Positions 17,429 through 26,237 of a stretch of 64,000 bases of DNA are shown one piece after another (within the stretch, counting starts at the first letter, position 1; the number at the start of each line of letters is the position of its first letter). The translations under genes and the position numbers were made by a program. The stretch spans positions 157,777 through 221,776 of the forward strand of contig CAWBJO010000005.1 in the NCBI GenBank assembly GCA_963789175.1, given 5' to 3'. Origin of the DNA: CAWBJO01 sp963789175 (GTDB lineage: Bacteria; Pseudomonadota; Alphaproteobacteria; Rhizobiales; Aestuariivirgaceae). The notes below the pieces were generated by a model that saw nothing but the letters and a program-made list of their open reading frames with translations, did no database searches and had not been told where the DNA came from.

Positions 17429-18415
17429 ATGGACAATCTCCTCAAGGGCTTGCGGGCCATCGGCGAGGTGAGCCGCCTGCGCTTGCTGCATCTCCTGTCG
17501 CATGGCGAGCTCAACGTGACCGAGATCACGCAGATTCTCAACCAGAGCCAGCCGCGCATCAGCCGCCATCTGAAGCTCATGTGCGACGCCGGGCTTCTCG
17601 ACCGCTACCGGGAGGGGAGCTGGGTGCTGTTCCGCATGCGGGACGGGGGGTCCGGCGCCGCTCTGGCACAGGCCGTTCTGCGCCTCCTGCCCACCGACGC
17701 CGGGCAGTTCGACCGCGACCTGAAGGAACTCGGATCCGTGCGCGATGCGCGGGCCCGCGAGGCCCAGCAGTATTTCCGCGCCAACGCCGCGAACTGGCAC
17801 AAGATCCGCGCGCTTCACGTGAGCGAGGCCGAGGTCGAAAGCGCGCTTCTCGGGCTCGCCGGCGAGCAGGGGGTCGACTCCTTCGTCGATCTCGGCACCG
17901 GCACCGGGCGGATTCTCGAACTGTTCGCGCCGCGCGCCCGCCAGGCGGTCGGCATCGACATGAGCCGCGACATGCTCGCCGTGGCCCGCGCCAATCTCGA
18001 CCGCGCCGGCCTTCGCCATGCCCAGGTGCGCCAGGGCGACGTCGCGCAGCTGCCGCTCGCCGACGCCGTCGCCGACCTCGTGACCATCCACCAGGTGCTC
18101 CACTATCTCGACGAGCCGGCGCGCGCCCTTGCCGAGGCGGCGCGCATCCTGAAGCCGGGTGGCCGGCTCATCGTCGTCGATTTCGCTCCGCACGAGCTCG
18201 AGTTCCTGCGTGACGAGCATGCCCATCGCCGGCTCGGCATCGACGCCGGCCCCATGGCGGGCTGGCTCGAGCGCGCCCGCCTCGATCTCGTTCGGTTGGA
18301 AACGCTGAAGCCGCCCAAGGCGCTCGCCAGGACCGGTCTCACGGTTTCGCTGTGGCTTGCCGAAAAGCCCGCGGGCGATGCGCCGCATTCGAGGAAGAGG
18401 ACAAGGGATGCCTGA
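17429..18415 (+). CDS. ArsR-family regulator fused to a SAM-dependent methyltransferase domain
   Basis: This 328-residue protein joins an N-terminal ArsR winged helix (about residues 8-75, with TQILNQSQPRISRHLKLMCDAG split across the recognition helix) to a class I methyltransferase fold with the SAM motif DLGTGTGRILEL near residue 153 and ILKPGGRLIVVD near residue 245. It lacks the cysteine pairs of metal-sensing ArsR proteins, so the ligand is more likely SAM or S-adenosylhomocysteine sensed by the methyltransferase-like domain. It overlaps metF by eight bases, which supports a role like SahR in control of methionine and one-carbon metabolism. Whether it has catalytic activity is unknown. 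Confidence 0.86.
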   Translation: MDNLLKGLRAIGEVSRLRLLHLLSHGELNVTEITQILNQSQPRISRHLKLMCDAGLLDRYREGSWVLFRMRDGGSGAALAQAVLRLLPTDAGQFDRDLKELGSVRDARAREAQQYFRANAANWHKIRALHVSEAEVESALLGLAGEQGVDSFVDLGTGTGRILELFAPRARQAVGIDMSRDMLAVARANLDRAGLRHAQVRQGDVAQLPLADAVADLVTIHQVLHYLDEPARALAEAARILKPGGRLIVVDFAPHELEFLRDEHAHRRLGIDAGPMAGWLERARLDLVRLETLKPPKALARTGLTVSLWLAEKPAGDAPHSRKRTRDA

Positions 18416-19307
18416 CCCGTCGAACATCGCCGTCGAGGCGCCGGATTCGCTCACCGTCTCCTTCGAGTTCTTCCCACCCAAGACGGCGGACGCGATGCCG
18501 GCCTTCCGCCAGACGGTGGAGCGGCTGGCGGGGTTGCGCCCGCTTTTCGTATCGGTGACCTATGGCGCCGGCGGCACCACCCGGGAGCGTTCGCTCGACA
18601 CCGTGCGCGAGCTCGCCGCGGCGACGGCGCTCAATCCCGCCGCCCACCTCACCTGCGTCGGTGCCGCCAAGGCGGACGTCGATGCCACGGTCCGGCACTT
18701 CGCCGCCGCCGGAGTCCGCCACATCGTCGCCCTGCGCGGCGATCCGCCCCAGGGCGTCGGCGCCAAGTTCGAGCCGCATCCGGAGGGCTATCGCAACGGC
18801 GCCGACCTTGTGCAGGGCATCCGGTCGATCGGCGATTTCGAGATTTCCGTCGCCGCCTATCCCGAGAAGCACCCCGAATCCTTCACCCTCGAGGTCGATC
18901 TCGCCATGCTCGCGGCAAAGGTCGACAACGGCGCCAGCCGCGCCATCACCCAGTTCTTCTTCGACAACAGCGCCTTCCTTCGCTACCTCGACCGCGTGAG
19001 GGCCCGCGGCATTACGGTGCCCATCGTTCCGGGAATCCTGCCGGTCACCAACTTCGCCCGCGTGAAGGAATTCGCCTATCGGTGCGGCGCGACCATTCCC
19101 GCCGCTTTCGCCCGCCGCTTCGAAGGACTGGACGACGACCCGGAAACCACGCGCCTCGTCGCGGTCGCCACCGCCAGCGAGCAGGTCGAGGCCCTGCGGC
19201 GCGAGGGCATCCGCCACTTCCATTTCTACACCCTCAATCGCGCCGACCTCGTCTACGCGATCTGCCGCATGCTCGGCCTGGGGGAGACGGCCGCCGCCGC
19301 GGCCTAG
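18408..19307 (+). CDS. metF: Methylenetetrahydrofolate reductase (NAD(P)H)
   Basis: This 299-residue enzyme reduces 5,10-methylene-THF to 5-methyl-THF for methionine synthase, using FAD. Family signatures are SFEFFPPKT at the N-terminus, VSVTYGAGGTTRERS, HIVALRGDPPQG, and ITQFFFDNSAFLRY. I chose the ATG at 18408. It has a purine-rich ribosome binding site (GGAAGAGGACAAGG) and gives the usual N-terminus. A longer frame starting within the preceding gene is unlikely. It is translationally coupled to the ArsR-methyltransferase gene and presumably controlled by it. The stop shares CTAG with the convergent GST gene. Confidence 0.95.
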   Translation: MPDPSNIAVEAPDSLTVSFEFFPPKTADAMPAFRQTVERLAGLRPLFVSVTYGAGGTTRERSLDTVRELAAATALNPAAHLTCVGAAKADVDATVRHFAAAGVRHIVALRGDPPQGVGAKFEPHPEGYRNGADLVQGIRSIGDFEISVAAYPEKHPESFTLEVDLAMLAAKVDNGASRAITQFFFDNSAFLRYLDRVRARGITVPIVPGILPVTNFARVKEFAYRCGATIPAAFARRFEGLDDDPETTRLVAVATASEQVEALRREGIRHFHFYTLNRADLVYAICRMLGLGETAAAAA

Positions 19308-19933
19308 ACCTCGATCTCGTGCCGCTTCCACACCCGCGCCACCGCCGGGCGCGCCGCGACGCGGTCGTGATGCGCCTTGAGCTTGGGATGGATCCGGAAG
19401 AAGGCCGGCACGTCGTCGTTCCAGGTCATCAGCATCGCCGCATAGATGTCGGCGGCCGAGAATGCGTTGCCGAGGATGTAGGGGCCGGAGCCCAGTGCGT
19501 CGGCCATGATCCGCCATTCCTCCGCCATCGTTGCAAGCGCCGCCGTGCGCACGCCCTCGCCGCCGTTCGGATCCGACGTGTAGCGCGGCGCGTAGGCGAC
19601 GATCAGGTCCGAATTGTAGATGCCCGACGCCATGAACAGCATCCAGCGCAGGTAGTCGGGACGGAGCGTGTCGGCCGGAGCGGGAGCGAGCTTCGCCTCG
19701 GCGTGCGTGTCGGCGAGGTAGAGCACGATCGCGGCCGATTCCGTCATCACGCGTCCGTCGGCGAGCGCCAGCGACGGCACGCGGCCCTGCGGATTGATGG
19801 CGAAGTAGGAGCGCTCCGGCCGCCCGTCGGCGCCTTTCGGCACGTTGCGCGTCTGGTAGGGCGCGCCGATCTCCTCGAGCACCGCTTCGACGGCGATCGA
19901 ACCCGCACCGATGCGTCCGTAGACAGTGTACAT
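19304..19933 (-). CDS. Glutathione S-transferase family protein
   Basis: This 209-residue cytosolic GST has the N-terminal thioredoxin-like domain (VYGRIGAGSIAVEAVLEEIG, the cis-proline loop GRVPSLALADG and TESAAIVLYLAD) and the all-helical C-terminal domain (GNAFSAADIYAAMLMTWN). It may conjugate glutathione to electrophiles or act in dehalogenation or isomerisation, and the substrate is unknown. The start at 19933 has GGGAGGGG just upstream. A frame start nine residues earlier would remove that spacing. It is divergent from the acyltransferase gene. Confidence 0.88.
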   Translation of the reverse strand: MYTVYGRIGAGSIAVEAVLEEIGAPYQTRNVPKGADGRPERSYFAINPQGRVPSLALADGRVMTESAAIVLYLADTHAEAKLAPAPADTLRPDYLRWMLFMASGIYNSDLIVAYAPRYTSDPNGGEGVRTAALATMAEEWRIMADALGSGPYILGNAFSAADIYAAMLMTWNDDVPAFFRIHPKLKAHHDRVAARPAVARVWKRHEIEV

Positions 19934-20047
19934 CCAACCCCTCCCGCGTTTCGTGGCCAAGGCGAATGTGGAAGATGACGTATCCGGCCGTCAAGCGTGG
20001 TGCGGGGCAGTCATCGGACTGACGCATGACCATGCGATCGAGGCCGG

Positions 20048-20962
20048 ATGGACACGATTCGCTTCACCTATTCGACGCCCGACCAGCCGCTCCTCCAGCG
20101 CGCCGTGATCCAGGCGATCGAGAAGCTCGGCGGCCAGCCCCGCCTGCGGCGACTTTATGATCTTCACGCCGGTCATCCGCGCGCCGGCGAGACGTTCTTC
20201 GATGCCGCGGTCAGGCTTCTCAATCTCGATGTGCGGTACGATGCGGACCGTCTCGGTCGCGTGCCCCGGTCGGGCCCGGTCCTGTTCGTCGCCAACCATC
20301 CCTACGGCGTGCTGGACGGCATCGTACTCGCCTGGCTCGCCATGAAGGTCCGTCCGGACGTCAAGGTCCTCGCCAACAGCGTGCTCTGCCAGGCGCCGGA
20401 AGCCCGTCCGAACCTGCTGCCGGTCGATTTCACGGCCACCCTCGCGGCCCGGTCGACGACGCTGCGCACGCGCAGTGTCGCGCATCAATGGCTGAAGCAG
20501 GGCCAGGCCGTAGCCATCTTTCCGGGCGGAGGCGTCTCGATGAGCGACAAGCCGCTCAAGGGTCCGGCCATCGATTTCGCCTGGGCCCCGTTCACCGAAA
20601 AGCTGGTCCGCATGTCGGGGGCGACGGTCGTGCCGATATGCTTCATGGGCCAGAACAGCCGGCTGTTCCAGCTCGCCAGCCATCTCAGCATGACGCTCCG
20701 CCTGTCGCTGATGTTCCGCGAGACGGCCCGGCGCATCGGCACACCGCTCGACGTGCGCATCGGCCGACCGATCCCTTATGCGGAACTCGCGAGGTTCGAG
20801 CGCCGCAACGATCTCCTTGCCGAGCTCCGGCGGCGGACGTTCGCGCTCGCAGTCGATCCCGATGGATCGGTGCCGCCGCCCGCCTGCTACCTGAAACCGG
20901 TCCGCCTGAAAGTCTACAAGCCGAAGGACCTGCCTAGGTCTCCGCGCTCAGCTCGCGGCTGA
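20048..20962 (+). CDS. PlsC-like lysophospholipid acyltransferase
   Basis: This 304-residue protein carries the acyltransferase box NHPYGVLDG (the usual NHxxxxD catalytic motif, near residues 85-93) and a second block IFPGGGVSMSDKPL that corresponds to the FPEGTR-like substrate motif. It should acylate a lysophospholipid, glycerol-3-phosphate or lyso-ornithine lipid at the membrane. It is longer than basic PlsC proteins (about 240 residues) and closer to the hemolysin-like/OlsA group, so lyso-ornithine lipid is a real alternative. The 3' end overlaps the convergent oxoprolinase gene by 29 bases. Confidence 0.8.
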   Translation: MDTIRFTYSTPDQPLLQRAVIQAIEKLGGQPRLRRLYDLHAGHPRAGETFFDAAVRLLNLDVRYDADRLGRVPRSGPVLFVANHPYGVLDGIVLAWLAMKVRPDVKVLANSVLCQAPEARPNLLPVDFTATLAARSTTLRTRSVAHQWLKQGQAVAIFPGGGVSMSDKPLKGPAIDFAWAPFTEKLVRMSGATVVPICFMGQNSRLFQLASHLSMTLRLSLMFRETARRIGTPLDVRIGRPIPYAELARFERRNDLLAELRRRTFALAVDPDGSVPPPACYLKPVRLKVYKPKDLPRSPRSARG

Positions 20963-23900
20963 GGATGGCGGCGAGCTTCTCGGCCGAGGGCATTTCCGTC
21001 TTCGGCTTGTCGGGCCGTTCGTATCCGCCGCCCGACGGCGTGCGGATGATGATCGCGTCGCCCGGCTCGCAGACGAACTGGTCGCAGCCCTCGCGCTTCT
21101 CCAGCGTTCCGTTGGCGCGGCGGACGTAGTTCTCGCCCCGCTTTCCCGGCTCGCCGCCGGCCACTCCATAGGGTGAGACGCGCCGGTGGCCGTGCAGGAA
21201 CGAGACGTCCATGCGTTCGCGGAAGACGATGATCCGCTCGACGCCGTCGCCGCCGGTCCACTTGCCCCTGCCGCCCGTTCCGCGCCGGATGGCGAATTTC
21301 TCCAGGATGACCGGATAGCGGAATTCAAGCACTTCGGGATCGGTCAGGCGGGTGTTGGTCATGTGCGTGTGCACCGCGCTCGCGCCGTTGAAGCCGGGCC
21401 CGGCGCCGCTGCCGCCGCAGATCGTCTCGTAGTATTGGTGGCGGTCGTTGCCGAAATTGGTGTTGTTCATCGTTCCCTGTGCCGCCGCGATGGCGCCGAG
21501 CGCGCCGAACAGCGTATCGGTCACCGCCTGGCTGGTCTCGACGTTGCCGGCGACGACGGCCGCCGGATATTCGGGCGACAGCATGCAGTCGGCGGGGATG
21601 GCGATCTCGATGGGCCTGAGGCAGCCGGCATTCATGGGAATGTTGTCGTCGACCATGCATCGGAAGACGTAGAGGATGGCGGCCCGCGTGATCGGCCGCG
21701 GCGCGTTGAAGTTGGTCGGCTGCTCCGGCGAGGTTCCCGTGAAGTCGATGCGTGCCGAGCGCTGCTGGCGATCAACCTCGATCTTGACCTTGATGACGGC
21801 TCCCTGGTCCATCACGTAGGAGAACGAGCTGTCGTGGAGCGCGCCGATCACGCGCCGAACGCTTTCCTCGGCATTGTCCTGCACGTGCCGCATGTAAGCG
21901 CTGACGACCGGGAACGTGAACTCGTCGACCATCCGCATGAGCTCCTGCACGCCCTTTTCGTTGGCGGCGACCTGCGCCTTGAGGTCGGCGATGTTCTGGG
22001 CCGGGTTGCGGCACGGATAGGGCCCGGCGGTAAGGAGCTCCTGCAGCTCCTTCTCCCGTAGCCGGCCGCGATCCATGAGCTTGAAGTTGTCGATGACCAC
22101 GCCTTCCTCGTGGATGGAACGCGCCATCGGCGTCATCGAACCCGGCGCCTTGCCGCCGACGTCGGCATGGTGGCCGCGCGATGCCACGAAGAAGATGATG
22201 CTCTTGCCGGTCCGGTCGAAGACCGGCGTGACGGCCGTGATGTCGGGAAGGTGCGTGCCGCCGTTGTACGGGGCGTTGAGCAGGAATGCGTCGCCCTTCT
22301 TCATCACCGGGTTGTTCTTGATCACCACCTCGACCGAGCGGTCCATTGAGCCGAGATGCACCGGCATGTGCGGCGCGTTGGCGACGAGTTCGCCCTTGTC
22401 GTTGAAGATCGCGCAGGAGAAGTCGAGCCGCTCCTTGATGTTGACGGAGTAGGCGGTCTTCTCGAGCGTCAGCCCCATCTGCTCGGCGATGTTCATGAAG
22501 AGGTTGTTGAAGATCTCGAGCATGACCGGGTCGGCGTCGGTGCCGATGGCATGCCGGGTCGGTGCCTTGCGCGCCCGCGTGAGGACGAGGTGCGAGCGCC
22601 CGGTGAGGGCGGCCTGCCAGCCGTCCTCGATCACGGTGGTGTTGTGCGGCTCGACGATGAGGGCCGGGCCTTCGACCTTCTGCCCGGGCTGGAGCTTCAG
22701 GCGGTCGTAGATGTCGCAGTTGTGCCACTTGCCGTCCGAGTAGATCTTGGTCTTGCCGACGGCGCGCGGCGGCGTCTTGACGAGCGTCACGGCCGGCTCG
22801 CGCACTTCCGTTCCCCCGCCGACGCTTTCGACGGCGATGGCCTCGACCATCAGGTCCTTCTCGGGCGTGATGAAGCCGAACTGCCGCTTGTGCGCATGCT
22901 CGAAGGCGCGCCGCATCCTGTCGGTCGTGTCGAGTGGTACGGCGAGGTTCGAGTCGGTTCCGGAATAGCGCAGGTGGACGTTGGCGTTGTGCGTGAGGCT
23001 CTCCGCCGCCATGCCCTGGCCGGTGAGCTCGGCCGTGTTCTCCTCGGTGAGCCGCTTGGCGGTCGCCTTCACTTCCGCCATGACCGGCGTGGCGAGCGGC
23101 TTCTCGACCGCCTGCTGGCGGTTGGCGCGGATGTCGGCAAGCCCCATCCCGTAGGCCGACAGCACGCCGGCCAGCGGGTGGATGAGGACCGTCTTCATGC
23201 CCAGCATGTCGGCGATGAGGCAGGCGTGCTGCGGGCCCGCGCCCCCGAAGCAGTTGAGCACGTAGGCCGTGACGTCGTGCCCGCGCTCGACCGAGATCTT
23301 CTTGATCGCGTTGGCCATGTTGTCGACGGCGATCTTGATGAACCCGTCGGCGACCTCGGCCGGCGTGCGCTTGTCGCCGATCTTCTGGGCGAGTGCCGCG
23401 AACGTGACGGCGACGCCCTTGGCGTCGAGCGGCTGGTCGCCGCTGCGCCCGAAAATCCTCGGGAAGTGCTCGGGATGAATCTTGCCGACCATGATGTTCG
23501 CGTCGGTGACGGTCAGCGGACCGCCGCGCCGATAGGAGAGGGGACCCGGATTGGCGCCTGCCGAATCCGGCCCGACGCGGAACCGCGCCCCGTCATAGTG
23601 CAGGATCGACCCGCCGCCCGCCGCCACGGTATGAATGCGCATCATCGGCGCCCGCATGCGGACGCCCGCCACCTCCGTGTCGAAGGCGCGCTCGAGCTCG
23701 CCGTCGAAATGCGCGACGTCGGTCGACGTGCCGCCCATGTCGAAGCCGATGATGCGCCGGAAGCCGGCCATGCGGCCGGTCTCCACCATGCCGACGACAC
23801 CGCCGGCTGGCCCGGAGAGGATGGCGTCCTTGCCCTGGAACAGCCTGGCCGAGGTCAGGCCGCCCGACGACATCATGAACATGAGCCGCGTCCCGCCCTG

Positions 23901-24623
23901 GCGGGCCTTGAGCGCGAAAGCGACCTGGTCGACGTAGCGGCGCAGGATCGGCGAGAGGTAGGCGTCGACGACCGTCGTGTCGCCGCGCCCCACGAGCTTC
24001 ATGAGCGGAGAGACCTCGTGCGACACCGACACCTGCGTGAAGCCGATGGCGCGGGCGAGCTGGGCGACCTGCCGTTCGTGATCGTGGTACCGGTAGGCGT
24101 GCATGAAGACGATGGCGCAGGCGCGGATGCCTTCGTCGTAGGCGGCCCGCAGCTGAACGCCTGCGGCGTCGAGATCGAGGGACGCCAGCACCGTGCCTTG
24201 CGCGTCGACGCGCTCTCTCACTTCGATGACTTTGCGGTAGAGGAGTTCCGGCTTGACGATGTTGCGGTCGAAGAGGCGCGGCCTCGCCTGGTAGCCGATC
24301 TCGAGCGCGTCGCCGAAGCCTTCGGTGATGACGAGGACGGTGGGGTCGCCGGTCCGTTCGAGCAGCGCGTTGGTCGCGACCGTCGTGCCCATCTTGACGG
24401 CGGCGATGGCGTCGGCCGGGATCGCTTCCCCGTCGGGGAGGTCCATCAGCTGGCGTATGCCTTCGATGGCGGCGTCGGGGTAGGCTTCAGGATTGTCCGA
24501 CAGGAGCTTGTGGGCGACGATCGTGCCCTCGGGCGTACGGGCCACGATATCCGTGAACGTGCCCCCGCGGTCGATCCAGAAGTCCCATTTGCCCGGCTGC
24601 GGCTTGCCTTTCGGTTTCGCCAT
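20934..24623 (-). CDS. Fused hydantoinase A/B (5-oxoprolinase-type) protein
   Basis: This 1229-residue protein has both halves of the ATP-dependent oxoprolinase/hydantoinase family in one chain. The HyuA half has DRGGTFTDIVARTPEG near the N-terminus, MGTTVATNALLERTGD and GFDMGGTSTDVAHFDGE. The HyuB half has INIKERLDFSCAIFN-like SVNIKERLDFSCAIF, HVPVHLGSM-like HMPVHLGSMD and GGGYERP. The fused layout matches eukaryotic and many bacterial 5-oxoprolinases (5-oxo-L-proline plus ATP to glutamate). The start at 24623 removes 12 unsupported residues and gives MAKPKGKPQPGKWDFWIDRG. It stands alone on the minus strand and is separate from the partial homologue at the window start. Confidence 0.92.
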   Translation of the reverse strand: MAKPKGKPQPGKWDFWIDRGGTFTDIVARTPEGTIVAHKLLSDNPEAYPDAAIEGIRQLMDLPDGEAIPADAIAAVKMGTTVATNALLERTGDPTVLVITEGFGDALEIGYQARPRLFDRNIVKPELLYRKVIEVRERVDAQGTVLASLDLDAAGVQLRAAYDEGIRACAIVFMHAYRYHDHERQVAQLARAIGFTQVSVSHEVSPLMKLVGRGDTTVVDAYLSPILRRYVDQVAFALKARQGGTRLMFMMSSGGLTSARLFQGKDAILSGPAGGVVGMVETGRMAGFRRIIGFDMGGTSTDVAHFDGELERAFDTEVAGVRMRAPMMRIHTVAAGGGSILHYDGARFRVGPDSAGANPGPLSYRRGGPLTVTDANIMVGKIHPEHFPRIFGRSGDQPLDAKGVAVTFAALAQKIGDKRTPAEVADGFIKIAVDNMANAIKKISVERGHDVTAYVLNCFGGAGPQHACLIADMLGMKTVLIHPLAGVLSAYGMGLADIRANRQQAVEKPLATPVMAEVKATAKRLTEENTAELTGQGMAAESLTHNANVHLRYSGTDSNLAVPLDTTDRMRRAFEHAHKRQFGFITPEKDLMVEAIAVESVGGGTEVREPAVTLVKTPPRAVGKTKIYSDGKWHNCDIYDRLKLQPGQKVEGPALIVEPHNTTVIEDGWQAALTGRSHLVLTRARKAPTRHAIGTDADPVMLEIFNNLFMNIAEQMGLTLEKTAYSVNIKERLDFSCAIFNDKGELVANAPHMPVHLGSMDRSVEVVIKNNPVMKKGDAFLLNAPYNGGTHLPDITAVTPVFDRTGKSIIFFVASRGHHADVGGKAPGSMTPMARSIHEEGVVIDNFKLMDRGRLREKELQELLTAGPYPCRNPAQNIADLKAQVAANEKGVQELMRMVDEFTFPVVSAYMRHVQDNAEESVRRVIGALHDSSFSYVMDQGAVIKVKIEVDRQQRSARIDFTGTSPEQPTNFNAPRPITRAAILYVFRCMVDDNIPMNAGCLRPIEIAIPADCMLSPEYPAAVVAGNVETSQAVTDTLFGALGAIAAAQGTMNNTNFGNDRHQYYETICGGSGAGPGFNGASAVHTHMTNTRLTDPEVLEFRYPVILEKFAIRRGTGGRGKWTGGDGVERIIVFRERMDVSFLHGHRRVSPYGVAGGEPGKRGENYVRRANGTLEKREGCDQFVCEPGDAIIIRTPSGGGYERPDKPKTEMPSAEKLAAILSRELSAET

Positions 24624-24736
24624 TCGCGTCCCAGACCGTACCTTCCCTAAGGGCGGCATATGCCTTGCGCCGCAGCCGCTTGTCCAGTAGCAAGGGCGCC
24701 GGGCGTTCGGCCCGCTTGCGAAGGAGTTTCGCCCCC

Positions 24737-24985
24737 GTGCTTGACCTCAGGCCCAATTGCGAATGCTGCGATCGCGACCTGCCGCCCGACTCGGCGGAGG
24801 CCCGCATCTGCACTTTCGAATGCACGTTCTGCGCATCGTGCGCCGCGGATCGGCTGAACGGCGTCTGCCCCAACTGCGGCGGCAATCTCGTGGCGCGACC
24901 CATCCGGCCGCCCGCCATGCTCGAAAAGTATCCCGCAGCCCGTCAGCGCACGCCGCTGTCGGCAAGGTGCCGCCATGTCGCTTGA
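24737..24985 (+). CDS. DUF1272 zinc-binding protein
   Basis: This 82-residue protein is rich in cysteine: CECCDRDLPPD, CTFECTFCASCA and CPNCGG. This is the DUF1272 pattern, a small predicted zinc-binding protein of unknown function. The start is GTG at 24737 with AAGGAG ten bases upstream, and the encoded MLDLRPNCECCD matches the family N-terminus. A longer upstream frame is not supported. The 3' end overlaps the next gene by 11 bases. Confidence 0.83.
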   Translation: MLDLRPNCECCDRDLPPDSAEARICTFECTFCASCAADRLNGVCPNCGGNLVARPIRPPAMLEKYPAARQRTPLSARCRHVA

Positions 24986-25295
24986 GGAGAAACGGCCCGC
25001 GGCCGTTCAGCAGAACATTCTCGGCCGCCTGCTCGCCGCAACCGGCGCGACCCTCCTTGCCTTCGTCATGACGTTGACCTCGGTCTCGTCGGTCGCCTTC
25101 GCCTTCGTCAAGCTCTCCGGGCTGCCCGACATCGTACTTTACGCTCTTCTGGTGATCGGGATCGTGCCGGTCATCGCCGCGACCGTCTGGACCGCGGGCC
25201 GGGCCTGGCACGTCGAGAATCGGCTTGAGCAGGGGCTCGACATCGACCAGCCGGATTTCCGCATCCTCGCCTATTTCAACCGTCGTTCGAAATAG
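24975..25295 (+). CDS. Small membrane protein of unknown function
   Basis: This 106-residue protein has two hydrophobic helices (about residues 20-46 and 52-73) between short charged ends, and no family that I recognise. The start overlaps the DUF1272 gene by 11 bases, so translation is probably coupled. The C-terminal half after residue 75 is charged (RAWHVENRLEQGLDIDQ) and should be cytoplasmic. The 246 bases that follow contain no convincing gene. A 77-codon minus-strand frame with a hydrophobic patch lies there but has no ribosome binding site. Confidence 0.62.
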   Translation: MSLEEKRPAAVQQNILGRLLAATGATLLAFVMTLTSVSSVAFAFVKLSGLPDIVLYALLVIGIVPVIAATVWTAGRAWHVENRLEQGLDIDQPDFRILAYFNRRSK

Positions 25296-25541
25296 CGATC
25301 CATCGATCGGAGGTTCCGATGTACCTGAAGACGATCGCAACGAGGCCAAGGAGATAGCCGCGCGTCGAGTCGGAGAGAAGTGGCATGGGCGGCGCGCACC
25401 TTGCCACGCCGGTCGTGCGATCCACAAGGCGGCGCGTCGCAGCGAATCCGGCCGGCTGTAGTGGACATCGGTTCGCCCATTCGTCGCGCGATATCAATGC
25501 CCTCCCCACGCCTGAGCGACTCCGCTATTGTGCCGCCGCAA

Positions 25542-26237
25542 ATGTCGATCTGGACACGTGTCATCGATGTTCTGACCGGGGTGGGGGGGTCCGTGCTGGA
25601 GTTCCTGACCTCGATGGCGCGTCCTGGCCGAAACCCGCCCGATCCCGAGACATCCATCGCCTTTACCATCGGCATGATCGCGCTCGGCGCCAAGATGGCG
25701 AAGGCGGACGGCGTCGTGAGCCGTCGCGAGGTCGACGCGTTCAAGGAGGTCTTCGAGATCGCCCCCGACGATCTTCCCCACGTGGCGCGCGTCTTCAACC
25801 TCGCCAAGCAGGATGTCGCCGGCTTCGACTCCTATGCCCGCCAGATCGGCCGCCTGTTCGCGCGCCGGCCGCAGGTGCTCGAGGACGTGCTCGACGGTCT
25901 CTTCCACATCGCCAAGGCCGACGGCGGCATCCATGTCGGCGAGCTCGACTACCTCAGCGCCGTCGCCGGCCATTTCGGCTTCGACGAGCGCCGCTTCGCC
26001 CGCATCCGCGCCCGCCACATTCGGTTCGCCAAGAACGACCCCTATGTCATCCTCGGGGTGGATCCCGGCGCGACCGACGAGCAGCTGAAGAAGCAGTACC
26101 GGAAGCTGGTGCGCGAAAACCATCCCGACCGCCACATCGCTGCCGGCCTGCCGCGTGAGCTGATCGCCCTGGCGACCCAAAAGCTCGCCGCGATCAACGA
26201 CGCCTACGCGCAGATCGCCCGGGCGCGCAGCCTGTGA
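25542..26237 (+). CDS. TerB/DjlA-like protein with a C-terminal J domain
   Basis: This 231-residue protein has an N-terminal TerB-like helical domain (about residues 40-150, with IGMIALGAKMAKADGVVSRRE and two acidic repeats) and a C-terminal DnaJ domain (about 165-228) with the HPD motif in RENHPDRH. DjlA-type proteins recruit DnaK through the J domain, often near membranes, though no strong membrane helix is seen here. I chose the ATG at 25542 because the product then begins MSIWTRVIDVL, as in relatives. The 54-residue upstream extension looks non-coding. The stop overlaps the amidase start by one base. Confidence 0.84.
   Translation: MSIWTRVIDVLTGVGGSVLEFLTSMARPGRNPPDPETSIAFTIGMIALGAKMAKADGVVSRREVDAFKEVFEIAPDDLPHVARVFNLAKQDVAGFDSYARQIGRLFARRPQVLEDVLDGLFHIAKADGGIHVGELDYLSAVAGHFGFDERRFARIRARHIRFAKNDPYVILGVDPGATDEQLKKQYRKLVRENHPDRHIAAGLPRELIALATQKLAAINDAYAQIARARSL

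Noticed and set aside
25276..25509. 77-codon minus-strand frame with a hydrophobic segment in the spacer before the TerB/DnaJ gene
   Set aside because: It has no ribosome binding site, irregular composition and overlap with the end of the preceding gene. Kept only as a remote possibility.
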